64,000 nucleotides of DNA from Aliikangiella coralliicola. Lineage in GTDB: Bacteria > Pseudomonadota > Gammaproteobacteria > Enterobacterales > Kangiellaceae. Position 1 is the stretch's first letter; each line of letters starts with the position of its first letter. Positions 54,701 through 63,692 of the stretch are shown here, one piece after another. The notes beneath the pieces are model-generated. The model was given only the letters and a program-made list of their open reading frames with translations. It was not told where the DNA came from and searched no databases. The DNA lies in NCBI RefSeq assembly GCF_007004725.1, contig NZ_ML660163.1, forward strand, positions 390,915 through 454,914. Direction: 5' to 3'. A program made the position numbers and the translations under genes.

Positions 54701-56250
54701 TTGAGTCTTCCAGTTTAATCGGTAAAAATATTATCCGCGTAGCCAAAAGAATACTCTCAAAAGATGTCACTGAAAATCTTAGAGCACAGGTTCGACAAAA
54801 GAAATCCTGGCAAGGGGAAGCGACTATGCCAAGAAAGAATGGCACCAGCTACCCAATCAGTATTCGGGTCGATGTTATTGAAGGCGAATCAAAAGATTTT
54901 AATTATGTGATTGTCATTACTGATATTAGCTCCCTGACCAGTTCAACCAGCTCGCAATTGGGAGATGCTTACTATGACAATTTGACGGGACTACCTAATA
55001 AAATATTAACCAACGACCGATTGACCCACGCCATCGATCACGCAAATAACAACAAAGCCAAACTGGTGTTTGTTACAATTGCGATTGATCGTTTTGAGTT
55101 TTTATGTCAAACCCTTGGCCGCACTTCAATTCGAGAATTACTACTTAACACAAGTAACTGCATAATAAAACATCTGAATGAAGACGATACCCTTGCTCGA
55201 TATGAAACCAATAAGTTTGTTATTATTTTAGAAGGTATTAATAAGTTTGAAGATACCGCGTTTAAAATTGAAAATATTTTAACTGAAATCGCCAAACAAA
55301 AACTCTCAACTTCAGCGTCGATAACAGCCAATGCAGGCGTTAGTTGCTTTCCTGTCGATGCGACAACCAATGAAAAATTAATCGAAAGCTCAATGCGAGC
55401 TTTAAAAAGTGCGCGGCAACAAGGCGCACAAATTGTCAGTTACATCAATCAGGATTTACAGAAAAAGACCAGCGAGCGTATAGCAATGAAGTATGCTTTA
55501 TTGGAGGCGCTGGAAAATAATCAATTTTTCCTGGTTTATCAACCGAAAGTTGATTTAACTCGCAACCAAACTGTTGGCTTTGAAATTTTACTCCGCTGGC
55601 GCACCAATGAGGGAACAACAGTTTATCCTTCTCAATTTATCAATATTGCAGAGCAAACGGGGTTAATTGAACCCTTGACAGAGTGGTTAATTAATCAGTC
55701 ATTTAGAATTCTCAGACAATGGAAAGCGGAAGGATTCAGCGTCGCCTTCGCGATTAATCTTATTCCCAGGTATTGTGCGAAAATAGCCTGTCCCGAACAC
55801 CTGTTAAAAAAGCTACAAACCTTTAATCTAGAAGCAACTGATATTCATATTGAAATTAATGAAAAACATTTGAGATTACAAGATGAACACGATCTTCAGT
55901 TTTTGACTGAACTCGATAAAAATGGTTTCAAGGTCACACTGGATGATTTTGCTAGTGGCAAAACGCCATTAGCTAACCTCAATAAGCTGCCTATTCATGC
56001 GATCAAAATGCATCGCGATCTAACTCGAGGTATTGGTAAAAACCCGGATGACGAAGCACTAATTAAAACCATTGCCGATCTTGCTAACAACCTCAACTTC
56101 GTAGCAACAGCGAAAAGTATTGAAACGGAGCAACAATTAGAATTTTTGCAAAAATCAGGTTACCGCTATGGTCAGGGCTATTACTTCTCAGACCCATTAA
56201 CGGAAAGCCACGCAAGGCAGTTTTTAATCAAGATGCAAAGCAAACTCTGA
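51778..56250 (+). CDS. Hybrid sensor: Reg_prop/Y_Y_Y ectodomain, PAS-PAS-GGDEF-EAL (degenerate)
   Basis: 1490 aa from a TTG (CAGGG ~8 nt before it; a signal peptide starts at once). Residues ~30-680 are two-component-regulator propeller repeats (GLSHNTVTHFLQDRKGFMW, IWLGTTNGLYQF, LWATTHSGLAKI), then a Y_Y_Y domain (~700-775), a membrane helix (~785-803), PAS (~815-925) and PAS (~930-1050), GGDEF (~1060-1220) and EAL (~1235-1485). The GGDEF loop reads ETNKF (residues 1143-1147), so no diguanylate cyclase activity is expected. In EAL the first Glu (E1269) and DD are kept, but KID is KMH (H1412) and EGVE is KSIE (K1446), so phosphodiesterase activity is doubtful. It probably senses an extracellular polymer and signals by binding. 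Promoter and operator at 51717-51745. Confidence 0.85.
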   Translation: MNKILLFFLANLIIIPCLKSESTTSLIKQTGFRQYATDQGLSHNTVTHFLQDRKGFMWISTTAGLNRLDGNKIEAIQGPDQILFGNSINHLIQDSKGKIWASTYGGLIRLAHNQGDGQVYQLPSFASEPDQKNYTIAIIEAEPEKFWIVSWEGIYQLNTRDKEIHAFPSMKELLNKGIYIKTAFEDKNIIWLGTTNGLYQFNKRDSSLRQYPLTKSLNQSAIDQLLKIDNEKMLLVSGQNLFRINLKESEQAAELLMTEQLITSMVKFGQSVFLSFKDRLYRYETYSGTISHLFSLSEILPKYTNYTITKLFLDKNHKLWLGTNSQGAYVWDPQSLHFQSIYTLTQNPEIKLNDNSVWSFVEESPGNFWIGTEMGLNYLSSSEGTLESHLALDKYNLSSQQARIFFIQKDGDTLWLATANGLIKYQPKEKKLEVYRPKKLSPDTDFFIYSIALTDLGDIWLATQQGALKFSPKTKKFDYENQLMTPDNIEISSFVRYQDNLLWFGFKSSLISYDYRQKIRKEVFKARHKSRNVDLFLTDFYLDKEKKQLWTAFSGEGIYVTDLTATENNVIRHFSPRNGFVDNVVYSLLPDKDYLWATTHSGLAKINLQTFNYLMFDFYNGLPGNEFNEGASSKTSSGDLMFGSTNGILIIEPDKLSLPDERISPLITAVQLRDKVILSSDIDWSERNVILPKHENLITFHLSVLDYLTPQKWQYEYWLTGVEQTKPQLVSASELTIGDLSAGNYQLNVRAVLPNYQYFSKIESIPFSVEAPLWMSVKFQTAAYLLLAILIFWYLYRRGNVKRTLVNLCKELQEKEKRLELALLDKRRGVWDWQRNSSKSKNSTITITMTEDDEIVMTMSKYESYIHHQDVDNVKQAWEKFINGNDNAIKMVYRVFFFEEWVWTKLYGRVYQRDEEGRPIRATGTWLDISEEKKAETKLNLYKQAVYSTRDVIIIANSKLDIAVVNNAYHVQTGFESSSLIGKNIIRVAKRILSKDVTENLRAQVRQKKSWQGEATMPRKNGTSYPISIRVDVIEGESKDFNYVIVITDISSLTSSTSSQLGDAYYDNLTGLPNKILTNDRLTHAIDHANNNKAKLVFVTIAIDRFEFLCQTLGRTSIRELLLNTSNCIIKHLNEDDTLARYETNKFVIILEGINKFEDTAFKIENILTEIAKQKLSTSASITANAGVSCFPVDATTNEKLIESSMRALKSARQQGAQIVSYINQDLQKKTSERIAMKYALLEALENNQFFLVYQPKVDLTRNQTVGFEILLRWRTNEGTTVYPSQFINIAEQTGLIEPLTEWLINQSFRILRQWKAEGFSVAFAINLIPRYCAKIACPEHLLKKLQTFNLEATDIHIEINEKHLRLQDEHDLQFLTELDKNGFKVTLDDFASGKTPLANLNKLPIHAIKMHRDLTRGIGKNPDDEALIKTIADLANNLNFVATAKSIETEQQLEFLQKSGYRYGQGYYFSDPLTESHARQFLIKMQSKL

Positions 56251-56283
56251 TCGATCACGAGTCAGCTGTAAAGAAACTTGCCC

Positions 56284-56325
56284 AATGAATGACTGGTAAT
56301 GAGTAACTAGTAATGAATAACTGGT
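56284..56325. repeat. Three 14-nt imperfect tandem repeats
   Basis: AATGAATGACTGGT, AATGAGTAACTAGT and AATGAATAACTGGT in a row, between the sensor gene and mscS. No hairpin terminator is seen there. Confidence 0.85.
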
Positions 56326-56371
56326 AGCGCCTGAAATAAAAACTCAGTAGTAGATATTCAAAATAAAAATG

Positions 56372-57451
56372 TTATTCGCTTTCAGAAGGCAGTTGTCTTA
56401 AATTGACATCCCTTTGTGGGAATGGAATATTGATCCCTTGCTCATTGAATATGTCGTAAACAGCTTCATTTAAAATATCGCTCACCTGTCCTCTTAAAAC
56501 AGGTTCAGCAACCCAGCATAACAACTCAAAATTGAGACTAGAGTCACCGAAAGTACGAAAACGAACTCTGGGTTCAGGGTCCTGTTCAACTTTAGGGGCT
56601 CTTTCTATTGCGGATAGCAATGCCTTTCTAACTTTTTTCACATCACTACCATAGGCTACGCCAACTTGAATTCGGATGCGAAATTTACTGTGTGGGCCAG
56701 CGGTTTCATTGATAACTTTAGTGTTCCCCATAATCGCGTTTGGAACGATAATTTCTACATCGTCTCGAGTGAGAATTCGCGTACTTCGAATCCCGATGTG
56801 CGTGACCATTCCACGCTCACCGCTATCTAAAACGATAAAGTCGCCAATTTTATATGGTGTGTCTGCCATAATAAAAACACCAGCAAATAAATTAGCCAGT
56901 GTATCTTTGGCCGCAAAGCTAAGCGCCAAACCGAGGATACCTGCAGAGGCCACCCACGCAGAAACATTAATATCCCAGGCAACTAATATTAAATAAAGCG
57001 CGGCACCATAAAAAATTATAACTGCCAGATTTTGGAATAACGGCAAGGTATGTCTTTGAACCATTTTAAATTTGGCATCATCTCGACTAAGATGCTTCAA
57101 TACGAATTGAGAAAAGCTAACAACGCACCTTACCCAGAAGAAAACAGCAATGGTTGCTAAAACTGAACCAATAAACGGTAGCTGCTCTTCAAATAATTGA
57201 GAACGAATGGCGGCTAGGTGTATGCCAATTAATAGAATTGACATACTGACAGGTTTTTTTAGCACGCCAAACATATGATCATCGATTGGACTACTTGTTC
57301 TGCCGGCACCATGAATTTGAAGGCGATTAAGAATAGACTTCGCAATAACCGACGCAACTGCGCTAATCAGTACAATGAGCGATGCCTGCACTAACCGATC
57401 TTCTGAAATAATCGGTAGGTATTCCTGCATAATTTGCTGCAACCAGTCCAC
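56372..57451 (-). CDS. MscS-family mechanosensitive channel
   Basis: 359 aa from a GTG with AAGGAG 8 nt upstream. Three to four membrane helices (about 20-165) precede the MscS pore helix and beta domain: ASAGILGLALSFAAKDTLANLFAG (split: LALSFAAKDTLANLF), IGDFIVLDSGERGMVTHIGIRST (split: GERGMVTHIGIRST), VPNAIMGNTKVIN. It opens under membrane tension to release solutes on hypo-osmotic shock, or modulates ion flux. It starts 11 nt after nuoN and is probably read from the nuo operon. Not a fusion; nothing missing. Confidence 0.9.
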   Translation of the reverse strand: MDWLQQIMQEYLPIISEDRLVQASLIVLISAVASVIAKSILNRLQIHGAGRTSSPIDDHMFGVLKKPVSMSILLIGIHLAAIRSQLFEEQLPFIGSVLATIAVFFWVRCVVSFSQFVLKHLSRDDAKFKMVQRHTLPLFQNLAVIIFYGAALYLILVAWDINVSAWVASAGILGLALSFAAKDTLANLFAGVFIMADTPYKIGDFIVLDSGERGMVTHIGIRSTRILTRDDVEIIVPNAIMGNTKVINETAGPHSKFRIRIQVGVAYGSDVKKVRKALLSAIERAPKVEQDPEPRVRFRTFGDSSLNFELLCWVAEPVLRGQVSDILNEAVYDIFNEQGINIPFPQRDVNLRQLPSESE

Positions 57452-57462
57452 AGTTAATCTCC

Positions 57463-58902
57463 TTAGCTAATAAGTCCAAATGCGCTTAAGCAATACTGGT
57501 AAATACTGTCTGGCATAATTCCGAGCATAATCAATAACAAACAGTTAATACTGATGGCTATTTTTAGTGAACGGCTTGAGGTAATCGCAGGGCTTTCATT
57601 CGTTTCCGCAAAAAACATTTCTTTAATAACCTGCAAATAGTAAAACAACCCAACTACCGAAAAGGCAATGGCAATAATTGCTTCTAATACAAAGCCGTTA
57701 ATAATTAAATGACGAAAAATTTCCAACTTGGGCCAAAACCCAATAAAAGGTGGTATTCCTGCCATAGAAACCATAACAACAGAAAACATCAAACCATACC
57801 ATGGATGATATTTTCCAAGACCTTGTAAATCGGTAATCTGCTGGTATTCGTTTTTGTCGGTACTCATAAAAATAACAATACCAAAACCTGCCAGAGTCAT
57901 AAGCGCATAAACAATGATGTAATACATCGCAGCTGAATAACTAGCATCAGTACCGGGAACCACACCCAGTAAAAAATAACCGACATGCGCAATTGCAGAG
58001 TAGGCCAACAGACGTTTTAAATTTCTTTGGGCCAACGCAATCACATTACCAAAAGCGACTGATAGCAACGCTACGATTAGAATCATTTCAGACCAGTCGC
58101 TAATAAATTGTCCAAATGCTTCAACCAATAACCTTATGAGCATACCGAAGGCAGCGATTTTGGGAACGCTAGCGATAAATGCGGTGATAGAACTTGGTGA
58201 GCCGTGATAAATATCAGGTAACCACATATGAAACGGAACCGCACCAAACTTGAACGCCAGCCCGATAACGATAAAGACTAAACCAAACTGGCTAATTAAA
58301 TTAACCTGGTTAGTCGCATAATAATCACTCACACTACTGATAATGATGCTACCGGTTGCGCCATAAACCAGGGAGATTCCATACAGCAGAAAACCGGACG
58401 CTAACCCTCCCATCACAAAGTATTTTACCGCAGACTCAGAAGCTAACTTAGAATCCCGTTGTAACGCAATCAGGGCATACAGCGACAGTGATAATAGTTC
58501 CAATCCAAGGTAAATTGTTAGAAAGCTATTTCCCGACACCATAATCATCATACCGAGAACAGCAAACAAAGTGAGTAAATAATATTCACCACGCATCAAA
58601 CTACGATGATTGATAAATGCACGAGCATAAAACAAGGCAATAAAAGTAATGGTGTAAATGGCAAGTTTAAGAACAACTGCTAACTGATCGGCAATCCAAT
58701 GCCCGTTAAATGCAATTTCTTTGGGTGCATTTAAATCATTAAAACCCAACACAAACAAAACAAACAAACTCAATTGAGTCAATGTAAATGTCAGTTTCCT
58801 CTCTTTATCTCTTTGAAAAAGATCAACTATCATGATCACGCAGAGTGCAATCAATAAAAATATCTCTGAAGTGATTAGCGAAAAATTCATAGAGTCATTC
58901 AT
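57463..58902 (-). CDS. nuoN: NADH-quinone oxidoreductase subunit N
   Basis: 479 aa from the ATG at 58902, which overlaps the nuoM stop (TAATG) and follows AAGGA; an in-frame GTG at 58911 lacks a ribosome site spacing. About 14 membrane helices. It is one of the three antiporter-like proton-pumping subunits of complex I: GLELLSLSLYALIAL, FKFGAVPFHMWLPDIYHG and KRLLAYSAIAHVGY hold the conserved Glu and Lys of the channel. Normal length; ends the nuo run. Confidence 0.95.
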   Translation of the reverse strand: MNDSMNFSLITSEIFLLIALCVIMIVDLFQRDKERKLTFTLTQLSLFVLFVLGFNDLNAPKEIAFNGHWIADQLAVVLKLAIYTITFIALFYARAFINHRSLMRGEYYLLTLFAVLGMMIMVSGNSFLTIYLGLELLSLSLYALIALQRDSKLASESAVKYFVMGGLASGFLLYGISLVYGATGSIIISSVSDYYATNQVNLISQFGLVFIVIGLAFKFGAVPFHMWLPDIYHGSPSSITAFIASVPKIAAFGMLIRLLVEAFGQFISDWSEMILIVALLSVAFGNVIALAQRNLKRLLAYSAIAHVGYFLLGVVPGTDASYSAAMYYIIVYALMTLAGFGIVIFMSTDKNEYQQITDLQGLGKYHPWYGLMFSVVMVSMAGIPPFIGFWPKLEIFRHLIINGFVLEAIIAIAFSVVGLFYYLQVIKEMFFAETNESPAITSSRSLKIAISINCLLLIMLGIMPDSIYQYCLSAFGLIS

Positions 58903-60437
58903 TAGGAACACATTCCTTCAGGCGATAACTTTGATACCAAATTACAATCAATTAAATGTTCAACACTGGGTTGCATAATCTCCAGCAGCGGTGCCGGGTA
59001 CAAGCCAAACACCAGCACCATAATAGCTAGCACGATCATCACTATGTGCTCGCGTACCAACAGATCCTGAAGCGAGGCGACTTTGTCATTAGCAATTTCA
59101 CCGAATATCACACGCTTATACATCCACAGTGTGTATGCAGCCGCTAAAATTAATGTTAGCCCCGCGACTGCAGCGATCCAGAAATTAACCTTCAGGCTGG
59201 CGATAATAACCAGAAACTCTCCAACAAACCCCGAAGTTCCAGGCAACCCTGCATTCGCCATAGCGAATAACATAAAAAACATGGCAAACCTCGGCATAGT
59301 GTTTACAACTCCACCGTAATCCGCAATTTCACGGCTATGAACGCGATCATATAAGACGCCGATACACAAAAATAACGCGCCAGAAATAAAACCATGAGAA
59401 ATCATTTGTACCATTGCCCCCTGAATTCCCATGATTGCAGCATCCAGGTGCTTTCCTTCTACCAGCGAAAAACTGATAAATAAACCTAAAGAAACAAACC
59501 CCATATGGGCAATGGAAGAATAAGCAACCAACTTTTTCATGTCTTTTTGTGCGAGCGCGACCAAACCGATATAACCGATAGCAATCAACGAAAGCACTAT
59601 CATAAAATTAGCCATTGCCATGGAAGCGTCTGGCACTATCGGCAGCATGAAGCGGACAAAACCATAGGTGCCCATTTTCAGCATGATTGCCGCTAATATG
59701 ACAGAGCCACCAGTGGGCGCTTGAACGTGAGCATCTGGTAACCAGGTATGTACCGGCCACATAGGAACCTTGACAGCGAAAGCGATTAGAAATGCAAAAA
59801 ACAATAATTTTTGCGTATCAAGATCGATGACCAGTTGGTGCATCGAAAAAATATCAAAACTTGCTGCTTGTTTGCCAAGATAAATCAAAGCAATAAGTAA
59901 AAAAACGGATCCTAAAAAGGTATACAGGAAAAACTTTAGCGTGGCATAGATTCTGTTTGGTCCTCCCCAAATTCCGATTATCAGGAACATAGGAACTAGC
60001 ATGGCTTCCCAAAAGACATAAAACAAAATTGAATCTGTCGCTGCGAAAACACCATTCATCAACCCGCCCATAATTAAAAAACCGGCGAGGTAGTGCGACA
60101 TCCTAAACTTAATGTTGTTCCAACTTGCAATAACGACTATCAGTGTCATCAATGAAGTGAGCACAATTAATGGAAATGAAAATCCATCAACACCGAGAGA
60201 ATAACGAATGTCTAAACTTTCTATCCAGCTTCTGTCTTCGGTGAATTGAATAAAGTAGCGGCTGCTATCAAATACTGAAAGCGCCCATACACTTAAAACA
60301 AAAGTGGCTAACGCGGTAATCAAAGAGAGCCACTGGGTGACATTTTTATGTTTCTGTCCCGGTCCAAATAATACGAGCAATCCACCGGAAACTGGTAGCC
60401 AGATCAATAAGCTTAATATGGGTAGTTTTTCAATCAT
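58902..60437 (-). CDS. nuoM: NADH-quinone oxidoreductase subunit M
   Basis: 511 aa, ~14 membrane helices; second proton-pumping antiporter-like subunit of complex I. Conserved WEAMLVPMFLIIGIWGG, AVKVPMWPVHTWLPDAHVQAP (split: VPMWPVHTWLPDAH) and KKLVAYSSIAHMGFV motifs. Overlaps nuoN by one base. The gap to nuoL (222 nt) is unusually long for this operon and contains a 9-bp inverted repeat. Confidence 0.95.
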   Translation of the reverse strand: MIEKLPILSLLIWLPVSGGLLVLFGPGQKHKNVTQWLSLITALATFVLSVWALSVFDSSRYFIQFTEDRSWIESLDIRYSLGVDGFSFPLIVLTSLMTLIVVIASWNNIKFRMSHYLAGFLIMGGLMNGVFAATDSILFYVFWEAMLVPMFLIIGIWGGPNRIYATLKFFLYTFLGSVFLLIALIYLGKQAASFDIFSMHQLVIDLDTQKLLFFAFLIAFAVKVPMWPVHTWLPDAHVQAPTGGSVILAAIMLKMGTYGFVRFMLPIVPDASMAMANFMIVLSLIAIGYIGLVALAQKDMKKLVAYSSIAHMGFVSLGLFISFSLVEGKHLDAAIMGIQGAMVQMISHGFISGALFLCIGVLYDRVHSREIADYGGVVNTMPRFAMFFMLFAMANAGLPGTSGFVGEFLVIIASLKVNFWIAAVAGLTLILAAAYTLWMYKRVIFGEIANDKVASLQDLLVREHIVMIVLAIMVLVFGLYPAPLLEIMQPSVEHLIDCNLVSKLSPEGMCS

Positions 60438-60519
60438 TCTTTTAATTAAACCCTTAAACCTTTTATTAACTTCCGTTCGCCATGGGAAATATTATTTTGC
60501 GTTAGACAAGCAGAAGCTT

Positions 60520-60561
60520 AACTCAACACTTCATCCCAACTCTGAACTCCTATGTTGAGTT
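60520..60561. repeat. Inverted repeat in the nuoL-nuoM gap
   Basis: AACTCAACA and TGTTGAGTT, 9-bp arms, 24-nt loop, with a further ACTCAAC 20 nt on. It may adjust relative expression of nuoM/N; no T-run. Confidence 0.6.
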
Positions 60562-60659
60562 GTACCGTAAAAGCACGAAACTAACTCAACCTACAAACTT
60601 ATCATTTATGGCTTATGACTTATTATTTACTACATTATTTACTACTTACTAAAGCTTGT

Positions 60660-62627
60660 TTATCCCGCTAACGCTCGCCAATAAATCCACGCCAAAAATG
60701 CGAGTAAACCAACAACCATGACTAACACATAGTGATATAAATAGCCGCTTTGAATTTTTCTCACCTGACCCGATATTGCCGCGACAGTTTTTGCACTACC
60801 ATTAACCAACCAGCCATCGATCAAACCAGCATCAATCCATTTCCAGAAACGTGTTCCCAGTCCGACACCACCGGCAGAAATATAATCTATATACACCTTG
60901 TCAAAATAATAATGGTTGGTGAGAACCTTGTTTACAACGCCAAGTTTTTGACTGAGCATTTCTCTCCAGGCAGGTTTAACAACGGTAAAAATATACGCTG
61001 TTAAAACACCGAACACTGCAAACCAGAATGGCAATGTGAAAAAGGCGTGTAATCCTAAAGCAAAGGGCTTCTGGTATTCTTCAACCATTGGTGCAATCAC
61101 GTCATGATTTTCCGCTACGCTAATCGCCGTTCCAAAAAACTCGCCCGACATAATGGGCGCAGCAATCCACCAACTAATCATCAGTGACGGAATAGCTAAC
61201 AGCACCAAAGGAATCCACACAACCGCGGGTGATTCTTTTAGATGCGATTTGCAATGTTCATCCATCCGTTCTTTGGTGTGGAACACCAGGAAGAACATTC
61301 TGAAGGAATACAAGGCGGTAAAAAACACGCCAATCAACACTGCATAATAAGCGTAATCCGCTGCTGCAAGTTGCGAGTTTTGTGCCGCTAAAATAATGGC
61401 TTCCTTGGAATAAAAACCTGAGAAAAAGGGTGTACCTATTAACGCTAATGAACCAATCAAACAGGTGGTATAAGTGATCGGCATATATTTTCTTAAATTC
61501 CCCATCTTTCGAATATCCTGCTCGTGATGCATCGCGATAATTACCGAACCTGCTCCGAGGAATAACAGTGCTTTGAAAAATGCATGGGTTGCCAAGTGAA
61601 ATATGGCAACAGAATATGCAGAAGCCCCTAAAGCAACGACCATGTAACCTAGCTGAGATAACGTCGAATAGGCCACCACTCTTTTGATATCGTTTTGCAC
61701 CACTCCAAGAAATCCCATAAATAATGCAGTGGTTGCGCCAATCACTAAAATAACATTTAACGCGACTTCAGAGAGTTCGAATATCGGTGACATTCGCGCC
61801 ACCATAAAAACGCCTGCAGTCACCATTGTTGCCGCATGAATTAATGCAGAAATAGGCGTTGGGCCTTCCATGGAGTCTGGTAACCAAACATGCAAAGGTA
61901 CTTGCGCAGATTTTCCCATCGCGCCGATAAATAAACCGATGCACACGAAAGTAATACCGGACCAGAAAGTTTCGTCAGTAATTGGTATTTGGACATCGGT
62001 AAAACCTTGCTTTATCTGTTCAAATACCGGGGCATAATCTAAGGTGCCAAATATCATGTAGACACCGGCAATCCCGAGCAAGAAGCCAAAGTCACCGACT
62101 CTATTAACTAAAAAGGCTTTCAAGTTAGCAAATATTGCCGTCGGCTTTTTGTACCAAAACCCGATTAACAAATACGAAACCAGACCTACAGCTTCCCAAC
62201 CAAAAAATAATTGAAGGAAATTATTCGCCATCACTAAAACCAGCATCGCGAATGTAAATAACGAAATATAAGAGAAAAAGCGTTGATATCCCGGATCTTC
62301 TTTCATATACCCGATGGTATACACATGAACCATCAGTGATACAAAAGTCACCACCGCCATCATGGTTGCGGTCAGTGAATCAATTAAAAATCCGACTTGT
62401 AAATTAAGGCTGCCTATTTGCGCCCAGGTGTACAATGTTAAGTTCAAGGGTTCACTATCACCGATGACATAACCGAGCGCTGTATTAATAGACAAGGCAC
62501 AAGACACACCAACTGCAGCAATGGTCAGGCGATGTGCCCAGTTTCGACCGATAAATTGACCACCTAATCCCACAATAATTGCTGCAGCAAGTGGTAGAAG
62601 AACGATAGCGAGCAGTATATCTTGCAT
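60660..62627 (-). CDS. nuoL: NADH-quinone oxidoreductase subunit L
   Basis: 655 aa, ~16 helices; the distal proton pump of complex I with the long lateral helix near its C-terminus. Motifs: FFGWEAVGLVSYLLIGFW, AQVPLHVWLPDSMEGPTPISAL, IKRVVAYSTLSQLGYM, HLATHAFFKALLFLGAGSVI. Length normal. 15 nt after nuoK. Confidence 0.96.
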   Translation of the reverse strand: MQDILLAIVLLPLAAAIIVGLGGQFIGRNWAHRLTIAAVGVSCALSINTALGYVIGDSEPLNLTLYTWAQIGSLNLQVGFLIDSLTATMMAVVTFVSLMVHVYTIGYMKEDPGYQRFFSYISLFTFAMLVLVMANNFLQLFFGWEAVGLVSYLLIGFWYKKPTAIFANLKAFLVNRVGDFGFLLGIAGVYMIFGTLDYAPVFEQIKQGFTDVQIPITDETFWSGITFVCIGLFIGAMGKSAQVPLHVWLPDSMEGPTPISALIHAATMVTAGVFMVARMSPIFELSEVALNVILVIGATTALFMGFLGVVQNDIKRVVAYSTLSQLGYMVVALGASAYSVAIFHLATHAFFKALLFLGAGSVIIAMHHEQDIRKMGNLRKYMPITYTTCLIGSLALIGTPFFSGFYSKEAIILAAQNSQLAAADYAYYAVLIGVFFTALYSFRMFFLVFHTKERMDEHCKSHLKESPAVVWIPLVLLAIPSLMISWWIAAPIMSGEFFGTAISVAENHDVIAPMVEEYQKPFALGLHAFFTLPFWFAVFGVLTAYIFTVVKPAWREMLSQKLGVVNKVLTNHYYFDKVYIDYISAGGVGLGTRFWKWIDAGLIDGWLVNGSAKTVAAISGQVRKIQSGYLYHYVLVMVVGLLAFLAWIYWRALAG

Positions 62628-62642
62628 AGTATTAAACCTTGG

Positions 62643-62948
62643 CTATCCTTTTAGTTGATTAAGTTGTTCAACATCAATAGTGGCTCTATTGCGAAATAAT
62701 ACGACAATAATTGCCAATCCTATCGCGGCTTCAGCGGCAGCTACTGTGAGAATAAAAAATACAAAAACCTGCCCCGCGGTATCCTCAAGAAAATGAGAAA
62801 AAGCGATAAAGTTAGTATTCACTGCTAGTAACATCAATTCGATACACATTAACAACGTAATTACGTTTTTACGGTTGATGATAATACCCGCGACACTAAT
62901 GGCGAACAAAATGGCGCTTAATAATAAATAATCGGATAAACCTATCAT
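62643..62948 (-). CDS. nuoK: NADH-quinone oxidoreductase subunit K
   Basis: 101 aa, three helices. [18 protein letters not shown] and [19 protein letters not shown] hold the conserved membrane Glu residues; [17 protein letters not shown]. Start ATG overlaps the nuoJ stop by 4 nt (ATGA). Confidence 0.96.
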   Translation of the reverse strand: MIGLSDYLLLSAILFAISVAGIIINRKNVITLLMCIELMLLAVNTNFIAFSHFLEDTAGQVFVFFILTVAAAEAAIGLAIIVVLFRNRATIDVEQLNQLKG

Positions 62949-63583
62949 TCCTCAGCTTCCTCATTACTCTCAGACTTTGGAGCGGTTTTGACGGCATCCA
63001 TTTTCAATACCTTCAGACGGTTTTTCTTATTCGCCGCGAGCTGTTTACTAATAACCTGCGCCTTACGACTGCGACGCCCGCGGAAAGTTAGCGCGATAGC
63101 GGCGATAATAGCCACCAGTAAAATTACCGCAGCAATTTCAAAGGCGAGAACATAATCGGTGTAAAGCACTCGGCCCAATTCTTTAATATTGGAATAATCT
63201 TCTGGTTTTGGTGCGGGAGACGCGTAAGCTTCTCCAGAAAAATCGCCATGGGTAATAAAGCTGTATAAAATTGCAAAAAAACCAAGTGCAATTATCAAAG
63301 CGAGCGGCAACTTTTTCACAAATCCTTGTCTGAGTGCTGCATAGTCAACATCTAACATCATCACCACAAATAGCAACAGCACCATCACCGCGCCGACATA
63401 GACAACAATCAAACTAACCGCTAAAAATTCAGCTTCCAGCAACATCCAGATTCCAGAGGCCGAAGCAAAAGCCAGTACTAAAAATAGTGCTGCTTTTACC
63501 GAATGTTTGCTACTAATGACCATCAATGCAGCAAAGATAAGCCAGGCAGCAAAACTGTAAAAAACAATAACTTGAAAACTCAT
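62945..63583 (-). CDS. nuoJ: NADH-quinone oxidoreductase subunit J
   Basis: 212 aa, five helices, with [17 protein letters not shown] typical of the subunit. The C-terminal ~45 residues are a basic then acidic cytoplasmic tail ([13 protein letters not shown]…SNEEAEE), longer than in E. coli. Between nuoK and nuoI in the usual order. Confidence 0.94.
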   Translation of the reverse strand: MSFQVIVFYSFAAWLIFAALMVISSKHSVKAALFLVLAFASASGIWMLLEAEFLAVSLIVVYVGAVMVLLLFVVMMLDVDYAALRQGFVKKLPLALIIALGFFAILYSFITHGDFSGEAYASPAPKPEDYSNIKELGRVLYTDYVLAFEIAAVILLVAIIAAIALTFRGRRSRKAQVISKQLAANKKNRLKVLKMDAVKTAPKSESNEEAEE

Positions 63584-63608
63584 TAACTAGTCTCTAATTG
63601 TGTTGTTT

Positions 63609-63634
63609 CTCCCCCCTCTCATTAGGAGAGTAAG
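63609..63634. repeat. Short GGAGAG hairpin between nuoI and nuoJ
   Basis: CTCTC-ATTAG-GAGAG (63616-63630), preceded by a C-run and followed by TAAGG, similar in form to the hairpin at 17017-17037. The 109-nt nuoI-nuoJ gap is otherwise empty. Confidence 0.4.
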
Positions 63635-63692
63635 GAAATCGAATAACTCAAAATCTGTAGTGATTCATTTTTCTTATCTAATCGTCTTTCTA

